Assembly: GCF_037975245.1 (NCBI RefSeq)
Contig: NC_092563.1
Span: 10,693,001-10,753,000, forward strand
Origin: Apostichopus japonicus
Taxonomy: Eukaryota > Echinodermata > Holothuroidea > Aspidochirotida > Stichopodidae
Length of the DNA: 60,000 bases
Direction: 5' to 3'
This document shows positions 46,282 to 52,200 of the stretch, one piece after another. The translations under genes were made by a program, and so were the position numbers. Numbering within the stretch: the stretch's first letter is position 1; each line of letters starts with the position of its first letter. The notes under the pieces are model-generated. The model was not told the DNA's origin. It did not search any database and worked only from the letters and a program-made list of their open reading frames with translations.

Positions 46282-47096
46282 TTTTTTTTTTTTTTGCCGA
46301 ACATGCTGGACTGTGAAGGGAAGGAACACCGAATTTGACCAGTGGTGGAATCAAGTAGCACAAAGCAAGCAAAAAAGCCTTTTTTTGGTTCAAAAAAGCT
46401 AATGGATAGATTTTACAAGCAGAAATTCCACAATTTTTTGGCGAGTTACGTGATGTGATAGATTCCATCTAGAGTCCACCATTTTGCATTTAAGCCCTCC
46501 TTACCTGACAAAAAAATTCTAAAGGGGAGGGGGACACCCGCTCCCCTTAAACCCCTCCCCCAGGACGGCGATCAATAAATTTCAGATTTTTTTTCCCCGG
46601 CTCAGTCTCATCCCTGAACATTCCATATGTGAAATTTCTTCTTCTTTTAAGAAACTTTGTTAAAAACACAGATGACAGGTTTTGTGAAGGTTAGTTTTAG
46701 TTCTTATCCATGCTCTTTCTAACTCAGTGTTCTTGTATCCACAAAAACAAGGGAGGTGTGATACCCCAAAGAAGCCAAAACAACTTAAAGGTATTAAATT
46801 GTTTTAGGTCTTTGCAAATGTACATCAGGGTGATATACGCACATTGGTCTACTCCTACACTTAACATTTCTTTACTTCGCCTCTGTAATTTTTTAGGCTC
46901 AGTCCAAGAAGATGATGAAGATGAGTTGATCATGATGGAGAGCGAAGATGAAGATGAAGATGATGAAGCATTGTCCTCCAGCAACAGAAAAAGACCCCTG
47001 ACCGAGGAGACTCACCAGGCAATATTCAAGAAAGCAAGGTTGAGTGAAACAGATGATGATACAAAGGATGACAATCTTGTTGTCTTAGAATCCTGA
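13384..47096 (+). CDS. UBA2: SUMO-activating enzyme subunit 2 (complete gene, 18 exons)
   Basis: UBA2 is the catalytic half of the SUMO E1. With SAE1 it adenylates the SUMO C terminus, carries SUMO as a thioester and transfers it to UBC9, mainly in the nucleus. Exons are 13384-13527, 19900-19983, 25358-25428, 28247-28311, 28842-28942, 30577-30698, 30847-31039, 31402-31501, 31994-32130, 33370-33463, 34556-34668, 39653-39754, 40420-40473, 41534-41591, 44960-44998, 45408-45513, 45904-46046 and 46897-47096. They join in phase to 641 residues (human 640). Visible features: nucleotide loop GAGGIG (26-31); ATP-site residues Asp50, Asn58, Arg61, Lys74, Asp119; zinc cysteines 160, 163, 434, 437; catalytic Cys175 in FPGCTIRN; ubiquitin-fold domain about 443-527; acidic tail with LIMM SUMO-interacting motif (586-589) and RKR/KKAR nuclear signals. 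I see no frameshift or lost key residue. Residue roles are assigned by alignment to the known human enzyme. Confidence 0.98.
14219..14515. repeat. Dispersed repeat with 39-bp-arm palindromic end
   Basis: 14219-14458 matches 17502-17730 over about 230 bp (shared start GTCAATTTAGGGGTATGAAA). At 14407-14445 / 14452-14490 the sequence folds back as a perfect 39-bp-arm palindrome around ACTACT. The inverted arm continues a little past 14490 with similarity to the 17.7-kb copy. This looks like a foldback or terminal-inverted-repeat element with one end duplicated in inverted orientation. Confidence 0.85.
14800..15890 (-). mobile_element. Truncated non-LTR retrotransposon (LINE), reverse transcriptase 3' part
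   Basis: Minus-strand fragments in more than one frame resemble the C-terminal reverse transcriptase of jockey/CR1-type LINEs. The order is [11 protein letters not shown], then [10 protein letters not shown] (the active-site FADD box, ~15790), then a [10 protein letters not shown] segment. Next come [15 protein letters not shown] (~15430) and [18 protein letters not shown] (~15280). Frameshifts and stops separate the pieces. The N-terminal reverse transcriptase, endonuclease and ORF1 are absent, so it is a dead 5'-truncated copy. The exact clade is uncertain. Confidence 0.85.
16500..16860. repeat. Diverged tandem duplication (~210 bp apart)
   Basis: Segments around 16510-16640 and 16715-16850 share AACAAAGCTACGC, TGACTTAGTGTG and ACATGTGGTCG-like blocks in the same order. 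No coding sense is apparent. Confidence 0.6.
17502..17730 (+). repeat. Second copy of the 14219-14458 dispersed repeat
   Basis: Direct-orientation copy, roughly 85-90% similar by eye, ending at the same AGCCCACCATGCTAC block. It lacks the palindromic extension seen in the first copy. Confidence 0.85.
19900..19983 (+). CDS. UBA2: UBA2 exon 2 (residues 49-76)
   Basis: Phase 0 to 0, acceptor AATTGGCAG and donor GTGAGC. It encodes [15 protein letters not shown], the ATP-contacting Asp/Asn/Arg strip conserved in E1 enzymes, and Lys74. Confidence 0.98.
20968..21628 (+). repeat. Dispersed repeat, copy 1 of inverted pair
   Basis: Matches the reverse complement of 24350-24832 over several blocks, including CAGCATTGTTAC, ATCTTCAAATTGCTTGCGTC, GTTACTTTCCCCTGTGTAGA and CATAACGTTAGGCCTTG. 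No coding sense. Confidence 0.8.
23100..23275. repeat. Degenerate ~25-30-bp tandem repeat
   Basis: Recurring units of the type GTCGTTGTACCTAAAATATA, with spacing and substitutions varying. They produce a repetitive minus-strand open frame that I do not take as a gene. Confidence 0.6.
24350..24832 (-). repeat. Dispersed repeat, copy 2 of inverted pair
   Basis: Inverted, shorter counterpart of 20968-21628 with internal deletions. Together they could pair in the UBA2 pre-mRNA across about 2.7 kb. Confidence 0.8.
25358..25428 (+). CDS. UBA2: UBA2 exon 3 (residues 77-99)
   Basis: Phase 0 to 2, acceptor CTTCTTTAG and donor GTAAGT. It encodes [12 protein letters not shown] and AKHDSIT, matching the adenylation-domain helix and strand of UBA2. 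Confidence 0.97.
25429..28246 (+). other. UBA2 intron 3 with short tandem repeats
   Basis: 2.8 kb. An 81-bp tandem duplication lies at 27417-27574 (TTTAAACTCAAGACTAGTTC blocks). A 21-bp unit (CATGTATACATTCAGACATAT) is repeated four times at about 27597-27680. A 12-13-base G-run lies near 28067. No exon or transposon is identified. Confidence 0.85.
28247..28311 (+). CDS. UBA2: UBA2 exon 4 (residues 100-121)
   Basis: Phase 2 to 1, acceptor TTGTTGCAG and donor GTAAGC. It encodes [11 protein letters not shown], with Asp119 matching the ATP-site aspartate of the family. Confidence 0.97.
28842..28942 (+). CDS. UBA2: UBA2 exon 5 (residues 122-155)
   Basis: Phase 1 to 0. It encodes [16 protein letters not shown] and [11 protein letters not shown], the crossover region leading to the catalytic cysteine domain. 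The donor is GTATAA. Confidence 0.97.
29020..29183. mobile_element. MITE-like imperfect inverted repeat
   Basis: GGTTAATCAACGGTCTAGC at the left pairs with GCTAGACCGCTCATTAACC at the right. The inner TACTCACAGGATTAATGCAC pairs with GTGCATTAATCATGTGAGTA. The centre is GC-rich. A further TGCGTTACTCACAGGATTAA lies at about 29291. No target duplication could be fixed. Confidence 0.8.
29745..29960. repeat. Dispersed AGGTCA-containing repeat
   Basis: Shares phrases such as CATACTTGGTATGTGGAT and GAGGTCAAAGTCTGAA...CTTGTAA with sequence near 33090-33180, 34980-35045, 40735-40830 and 47630-47840. It is an old, diverged dispersed family with no coding sense. Confidence 0.6.
30577..30698 (+). CDS. UBA2: UBA2 exon 6, catalytic cysteine (residues 156-195)
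   Basis: Phase 0 to 2. It encodes [20 protein letters not shown]. Cys160 and Cys163 are one half of the zinc site and Cys175 is the SUMO-thioester cysteine. [17 protein letters not shown] follows and is near-identical to other animals. Confidence 0.99.
30847..31039 (+). CDS. UBA2: UBA2 exon 7 (residues 196-260)
   Basis: Phase 2 to 0, acceptor ATTAATAG. It encodes [15 protein letters not shown], a variable Gly/Ala/Glu-rich linker, then [11 protein letters not shown]. The donor GTTTCT is weaker than its neighbours, but phase and similarity fix it. Confidence 0.95.
31402..31501 (+). CDS. UBA2: UBA2 exon 8 (residues 261-293)
   Basis: Phase 0 to 1. It encodes [16 protein letters not shown] and [10 protein letters not shown], the conserved segment of the catalytic cysteine domain. 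Confidence 0.98.
31994..32130 (+). CDS. UBA2: UBA2 exon 9 (residues 294-339)
   Basis: Phase 1 to 0, acceptor TTTTCTGCAG and donor GTAAGG. It is a helical, less conserved part of the cysteine domain, ending ELAWDK, which matches human LIWDKD. Confidence 0.96.
32131..33369 (+). other. UBA2 intron 9
   Basis: 1.2 kb, unique-looking AT-rich sequence. A piece of the AGGTCA-containing dispersed repeat lies at about 33090-33180. No other element is seen. Confidence 0.8.
33370..33463 (+). CDS. UBA2: UBA2 exon 10 (residues 340-370)
   Basis: Phase 0 to 1. It encodes [17 protein letters not shown] and KSRFDVK, matching human MDFVTSAANLRMHIF and KSRFDIK. Confidence 0.98.
33464..34555 (+). other. UBA2 intron 10, no element recognised
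   Basis: 1.1 kb of AT-rich intronic sequence. Short minus-strand open frames here have no recognisable product. Confidence 0.75.
34556..34668 (+). CDS. UBA2: UBA2 exon 11 (residues 371-408)
   Basis: Phase 1 to 0. It encodes [20 protein letters not shown], essentially invariant in SUMO and ubiquitin E1 enzymes, followed by VVEALKIL. Confidence 0.99.
35055..35160. mobile_element. Fragment resembling a hAT-like transposon end
   Basis: CATAGGCATAGGAGGCGG followed by a G-run and GCTGCAGCCCCC resembles the left end at 11450 (CATAGGCGTACGAGGCGG) and a similar end at about 58507. No partner end or target duplication is found, so the copy may be truncated. Confidence 0.5.
35645..39233. mobile_element. 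3.6-kb TA-flanked terminal-inverted-repeat transposon, non-autonomous
   Basis: The left end CAGTACCGCCCAGATTAAAT (35645) is the inverted repeat of the right end ATTTTATCTGGACGGTACTG (ending 39233). Similarity continues inward through GGC(C/T)GTGGCATCGTGTA for about 45 bp, and a TA lies on each side (35643-35644, 39234-39235). TA duplication and CAGT...ACTG ends suggest the Tc1/mariner group or a similar TA-targeting superfamily. Both subterminal regions are packed with ATCGTGAT/TATCGTG-type motifs. No transposase frame is visible. A second element (36850-37570) is nested inside. Confidence 0.9.
36850..37570. repeat. Nested inverted homopolymer array with GTTCCGACAATT ends
   Basis: Left GTTCCGACAATT (36857-36868) and right AATTGTCGGAAC (37501-37512) are exact inverted repeats. 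The left ~180 bp is T-rich with repeated GACCAATTTTTTT-like units. From about 37045 the strand bias flips to A-rich AAAAAAATTGGGTCC / GAGTCCCCCC-like units. Three GTCGGAACATAGAGAC-like units follow the right end. Minus-strand open frames here are repeat artefacts. Confidence 0.8.
39653..39754 (+). CDS. UBA2: UBA2 exon 12, second zinc half-site (residues 409-442)
   Basis: Phase 0 to 0, donor GTAAGC. It encodes [20 protein letters not shown]. Cys434 and Cys437 complete the structural zinc site with Cys160/Cys163. Confidence 0.98.
39755..40419 (+). other. UBA2 intron 12, no element recognised
   Basis: 0.67 kb of AT-rich intronic sequence. Confidence 0.8.
40420..40473 (+). CDS. UBA2: UBA2 exon 13 (residues 443-460)
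   Basis: 54 nt, phase 0 to 0. It encodes [18 protein letters not shown], the first strand of the ubiquitin-fold domain that contacts UBC9 in the human enzyme. Confidence 0.95.
40474..41533 (+). other. UBA2 intron 13
   Basis: 1.06 kb. It has a piece of the AGGTCA-type dispersed repeat (about 40735-40830), a G-run near 40868 and a ~30-bp tandem duplication (GGTATTGCCATATAAAGTCA) at about 41415-41477. Confidence 0.8.
41534..41591 (+). CDS. UBA2: UBA2 exon 14 (residues 461-479)
   Basis: Phase 0 to 1, acceptor CTTACCCAG and donor GTAATG. It encodes [19 protein letters not shown] in the ubiquitin-fold domain, matching human MVAPDVQIEDGKG. Confidence 0.97.
41841..44972 (+). repeat. 80-bp tandem array (~38 units) carrying the exon 15 splice acceptor
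   Basis: The unit contains TATATATCTGTTTCATACAG, then GCTCAATCATTA, then GAAATCCTTATGAAGGCATT, GTGTTGCAG and TATATTTATATTTTATGTC. The acceptor CAG recurs from 41916 to 44957, a distance of 3041 = 38 x 80 + 1. One unit (near 43687) has a single extra T. The last acceptor runs into exon 15 and its first 11 bases are the repeated GCTCAATCATT. A diverged starter copy with a different middle lies at about 41841-41896. Overlapping ~65-residue open frames come from the array and are not genes. Confidence 0.97.
44960..44998 (+). CDS. UBA2: UBA2 exon 15, 39-nt microexon (residues 480-492)
   Basis: Phase 1 to 1. With the leftover G it encodes [13 protein letters not shown], matching human GTILISSEEGETE. 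Its acceptor is the final copy of the 80-bp array. The donor is GTTAGT. Without it the ubiquitin-fold domain would lose a strand but the frame would be kept (39 nt). Confidence 0.95.
45408..45513 (+). CDS. UBA2: UBA2 exon 16 (residues 493-527)
   Basis: Phase 1 to 2. It encodes the end of the ubiquitin-fold domain: [20 protein letters not shown], like human NGSRLQADDFLQDYTLLIN. The donor is GTGAGT. Confidence 0.97.
45904..46046 (+). CDS. UBA2: UBA2 exon 17 (residues 528-575)
   Basis: Phase 2 to 1. It encodes [20 protein letters not shown], aligned with human SEDLGKDVEFEVVGDAPE, followed by a low-complexity Asn/Gly/Ala linker. The acceptor ACATATTCCATAG sits behind an A-rich tract and is comparatively weak. 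Confidence 0.93.
46047..46896 (+). other. UBA2 intron 17
   Basis: 0.85 kb, more than half of it the element 46159-46616. The rest shows nothing recognised. Confidence 0.85.
46159..46616. mobile_element. Short terminal-inverted-repeat element with AACATT duplication
   Basis: Left CAGGCATGAGACT and right AGTCTCATCCCTG are imperfect inverted repeats flanked by direct AACATT at 46153-46158 and 46617-46622. Inside are CGCGTTTTTT repeats, an (ATT)n run and a T-run at about 46245-46295. Non-coding; probably a MITE, perhaps hAT-related by its CAG-like end. Confidence 0.75.
46897..47096 (+). CDS. UBA2: UBA2 exon 18, C-terminal regulatory tail (residues 576-641)
   Basis: Phase 1 into TGA at 47094-47096. 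The order is an acidic stretch with LIMM at 586-589 flanked by Asp/Glu (SUMO-interacting-motif-like, as in human DVLIVDSDEED), then RKR at 606-608 and KKAR at 620-623 (nuclear signal), then NLVVLES at the very end, resembling a second hydrophobic-acidic motif. The role in nuclear retention is known for human UBA2; here it is inferred. Confidence 0.95.
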
Positions 47097-49200
47097 TTGT
47101 TGAGAATTAGTGTTGGGGAGGGGTGTTAGAACAATAGTAGTATTACACTGAAAGTCATGCATCGATATTTGAATGCTTAATGGCAAAGCTATTTGTAGAG
47201 AGATGTCATTTGGCAGTGTTGAAGGACATGAATGTGTTCCTCAAGTCCACTTCACAATTTGTTTACAATTTGCCCAGCATTCTTGGTGAGTGCTCTAGAC
47301 CATACTGCTTCTAATACAACCTACTGAGATGAATGATTTAAATCATAGCCCGGATAAAAATCACTTTTACCTAAGTAACTTGTTTGTGTTAAGATGTTGA
47401 GATACGTCTTACAGATTATTATTTTTCATACAAACCAATGAGTATAAGAGTGGAGTTTCCCTAATGTGACAATGAGCAGAGTCTTCACATGTTATTTGTG
47501 CGTGTGTGTGTGTGTGGGGGGGGGGGGGTGGGAAGCAGAAGTTCTTTGATTCCTTTCTGAAGACAAAAACAAAATTTTGCTTTAGCTTCATATGTAGATT
47601 TCCTTGGTGAGTACATGAATGCTATTGAAATTGGGTGGAGGTAAGAAATTCATTGGACTTGAACATAGGTCAAAGACTTATAACTTTGTAAACCAGATAA
47701 CTCCCCAAAGTAGAGCTTAGATGAAGTTCATACATGGTATGTAAATCTAAGATAATACCTACCAAAGGCAATTGAACTTGGTGGAAGATAAAGTCACTTG
47801 AGGTAAATGGAGGTCAAAGTCTTTAACATTTTATACACAATAATCACAAAAATAAATCTTTGAGATTCATATTTGATATACTGATCCCATTTGGTTGGTA
47901 CAAGCATAAGAAGGAGGTCATTTACATTCAAAACTTTTAGAAAACTATCTGTAGCATTATATTCTGGCAATGTTGTCATATAAAAGATGGCAAGGAGTCA
48001 CCAAGCCTGTTGGTTTTCTGGTTCATGGTTCAAGTATGTTTAGTTGCAGGAACATTATAAACCTCCCATAAAATTTGCTCCTAACCCATGGGGGGGGGGT
48101 CATTAAACCAAGCTTTTGCAATTTAACAACTATGAAATACAATGAGATACCAATCTTTCTTACATCACTAACACTTAATATTATGAAATTTCATCAGAGG
48201 AGGTTTAAACAGTCATAACTTACAGTAGCTCTAACCATGTGGTGTAATCATGTATCTAAGCTTAACAAACTTTCTCCTTACTGACCAAGTGTTTCTTTCA
48301 TCTTCTTGTAAATATATGGGTGATTTGCATTTTAGTTGAGTTACTTGAGTGTCTTTCCATTATCTAAGAGGATATCTTCTCAATGATTCTTCTTGTATCC
48401 TTGAAGGTCGTCTTCCATATGCCAAGAAAGTGCTTAGTTTTTGCTCACATTTGGTGACTACTTAATTTGAGGGAAAATGAGTACAATTTGTAATAAGGTT
48501 TGGTTTTCCGTTTGTTGGCAGTGTCAAAATGTGCACATGGCTGTGCCAAGAACCAAAATGGCAGCTAGATGCCCATATATGGCTACGATGAATTTGGAAG
48601 TTTTTCTTAATAGCCAGGGTCAGAGAGTAGAGTACTATTAAACATTCGCTATGAAAGGTCTTCTTAAGAACTATAAGCCCATCAAATTAGAAATTTGTCC
48701 AGTTCTGACTGGGAGAACAATAATCAGAAAACTAAAATAGAGGGCGCCCTTTACTCGTTTGCTCAGACTTTTTAAGGTAAATGTAACGAGCTGTTTTGAA
48801 ACATTACAGAGGTTGTATGAAATAATTTATGGCTGAAAGATGCATACACACGTGAAGTATGGTATAGAATATTCAATGCTGTTATGATGATTTCAGCAAG
48901 TACTGCTGTTGCCATGGTATCCAAAAAGTTGGTTTTTGAGGATTGACCAGAAGGAATGTTAGCTGTGATATCTCTATTTCTACTTGAGCTATGACTTCAA
49001 AACTTGGTGGGAATGTGTTATTCTTGATTGAGACCAGTTTCATTCAAACTTGTCTTAGGTTTCTGTGTTATAAATAGATTTCTGGAAGTCAGAAATTTAT
49101 CATACACTAGCTTCAGCTTTTCTGTATAAATTATAGAGCATATTGTAACTTAAATTTAGTCTGAGATATTGGGGGGGGGGGGGGCTGAATATTCCCTACT
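47097..49200 (+). other. UBA2 3' UTR and downstream flank
   Basis: The first AATAAA after the stop is at 47851-47856, giving a possible ~750-nt 3' UTR. It contains a (GT)n-plus-G run at about 47502-47530, AGGTCA-type dispersed repeat pieces at 47630-47840 and G-runs near 48092 and 49171. No second gene is recognised. Confidence 0.6.
47851..47856 (+). terminator. Candidate UBA2 polyadenylation signal
   Basis: AATAAA, the first canonical hexamer downstream of the stop, 755 nt away. No cDNA evidence, so only a candidate. Confidence 0.4.
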
Positions 49201-52200
49201 GAGGAATGGTGGTGGTATGGAAACAAATGCGGCTGAACTGGCAGTGTGTTCATAGCGACGAGCCTTGAATCTCGCTTTTACATGCAAAGAATAAAACACA
49301 GGTTAATGAGTAAGAACGAGCGCTGAGATTTCGGCAATCTACTACTATAATCAGCCACGGTACAGACAATACATCGGTAGGAAGCCCACAATAATATATA
49401 GAAAAACGTACTAAAACGAAAATGGTCACAAGCGAGGTCGCAGTACCAAAGTAGAGTCCTATAACGATATGTACAGTATCGTATAAAAGACGAACACAAA
49501 ATGGATACAAATACGACCACAATGGTCGGAGCCAGGGCTACTACCAAACCGAACGATTCAGAACGGGAGCGAAGACTGATAGTCTTGAGATCTGATCCAT
49601 CTGAGCTGATGACCAGACGTCACATGACCTGTAATTCTTACGTCACTGTCCACATGGAAATAACATGTCGCTGAAAACAGTGACATCTGGCCTAGATAAA
49701 GAGGGCGACAGATATGCTGACCAACGGCATCACAATATGTTCTCCACTGGCAGCTGAATCACATCAACTGCATGTACTTTACGTCAAATGAAGTGGGTAG
49801 TTGGTTTTGCATTTAGGATTAATATTTTCATCAATCTGCATTTCTGTATATACAACAATGTATATCCCCACTTATTTTTCACACATGTTTCACTTATGTT
49901 TCACATATATGCAACTATTAAGCAATTGATGATTGTCACATACTTAAGGAAAAATCCCAAGCAGTGGACAAGTGGGATGTAAATCTAGGGAAACTCTGAC
50001 CGGCAACACCCAAAAAAAAAAAAAAAAACACACGAGAAAACTGGGCAAGTTTTTAACTTATAGTACTCTCACACTGTTACTTAAAATGGTACCCTTGTTG
50101 AGATGACTCAACGAAATAGCAGTGTGACAATAATCCAAAACTTGTGTTCCACCTAGACACTTCACATTTACTTTTATGTGTAAATTGTACAACTACCACT
50201 TATCGGGGACTAATTTAGTGGGACGATGATCCCGCCAAGCTCCTTGAAGGTCAGCGGGACCACCCCCTCCTAAACAACGTCCCGTACAAATACCTGAATA
50301 CGAATCTTCAAAATACTACAAAATACAAACAAGCATTACAATAATCTACCTTATTATTACGACACGGGGTGTTAATATGTTTTACCCCCTTTTATGGTGT
50401 GTGCTTTCTTGGTTATCCGTAATAATTAATATTCAATTATAGCCACATTTTATCTATAGGTTATATCAATTGACTAAGTTTTGAGTTCTTGATTTTATCA
50501 CTATTGAACTATTAAACTGAAGATATGATATGTAACTATAATGTTTTAGTTCACACAACCTGCATGTTTCATTGACTGGACGATACTGTATTACCGTTAA
50601 AGATCCGACAGTCTCGGCAATTGTCGTAAGCCAGTCGATACTGCCTAAAGCATGAACACCGCCACCAACACCTCCGTCTACCACTTGGCGTAGTAATAAA
50701 CCACCCTGGTGAGCTACGAAACTTCTCTCCTCAGAAAGGACGACCCCCGTTAGTTATTTGTAAATGGGTTGATAAATGATTGAGAGAATGATGGGCTCCT
50801 CTAAGCGATCTGAAAATCCTCTCTCGGTAACGTTTCGGGCAGGCTGAGGTTCGTCACAAAGTGCCCTATACACATCTCAGATTCTTTCACAAAAGAAAAT
50901 CATGTGTCTCATCACGGAACATATGTTATGGGAGTTCCGTTACCCTGTAAACTTGTTACAGTGGGCGACACAGGAATTCGGTTACTCCTAAAATAGAAAT
51001 ACTGGCAGTCCGTCGCCTAGATTAATCTAATTAAACCTATTGTATCTTCCATGAGATCAACGTTACCGCTTCCAGAATACTTTTATAAAATTTAGCTCAA
51101 GACTAATGCCAATTGAAACGGCAAGAAAATGTATCAGTGTACGTATCGTATATTTTTCTCCCGCTGCCCCTTGCAAATCGTGTTTAAAAACCAACTATCA
51201 CAGCCTCTGTGTGGGCAAATACCAATAAATTTTAAATACCCTAATGGCAATGAATCGCAAGCCTTCAAATTGAATAATAGAGGGATTTATGCATAACACG
51301 GGTTTGTCTGTTGCCTATCGATGTCATAACCGTTTTCCTGTGCACAAACAAAAGATTATAGCACAACTTGACTATATATATGGTAGCCTGAATGCGTCTC
51401 CTTTACGCACGATTAATTACAGTTGTAGTTAAAGGTGGGCTCGCTCGTAAATTCCTCGTAAATTCTGTCCTTCACACCACCCGATTCAAAAATAATATAA
51501 ATACTACCCTCTACCGGTTCGTCGCTGTTGTCTCGTAATTTCTTAGCAATCCCGTATTTACTGCTAATAAGCAATAAACGGGTTTGGCTACCTGAAGCGG
51601 TGGCCTTGACGAAATTCCTGCATAGTTTCTTATCTATGGCAGTGCCAGTAGTATGCGGTACATTATTACACCGTGTTTTCGTGTGTGTTTTGTGATACAA
51701 AACTCTGCAGTAGTTTGTTTATACGTTCAGAACTGTTCAAGACTAGTGGGCTGTACAGTTATGGTCGAGTTTTGCATCAGGCGTAGGCTGTAGTTTGACC
51801 AGGGAGCTGCTACTCTAGCAGCTCCCTGGTTTGACTATTTTTATGCCTACATGGTGAGCAGTCGAAGTCCGACAGGTTTGGGTGCCCTGGTTTCGTAGTT
51901 GATTCACCCATTAGGAAAGCTGTGCATGCTTTATCGAATATTAAAAGTTAAGCCTATAGAAGTACAGTAACCTAATGCAATTTTACTGTAAAAAACCAGT
52001 GTATTTCAAACTTTTACAGATGCGCCAGTCTTGTACTAACCTGAGTAAAGTATTTGAAATATTGTAACCGAAGTCGCGAGTCGACATTTTGTTACAGCTC
52101 AAGAAACTAATAGTGAATATAAGTCCGATACACACTGACTCGTGTCACAAAACTAAAAACGCAAATACAAAGTGAAAAAAATTTCTGAAGTGATTACAAC

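Noticed and set aside
49250-49547. Two overlapping hydrophobic minus-strand frames, possible membrane-protein exon
   Set aside because: Both frames are open for ~90 codons in different phases, which suggests composition rather than coding. No donor or partner exon was found and no family recognised.
51413-51700. 95-codon minus-strand frame
   Set aside because: Composition is protein-like, but there is no recognisable domain, conserved motif or splice partner. Kept only as a possibility within the gene-poor region.
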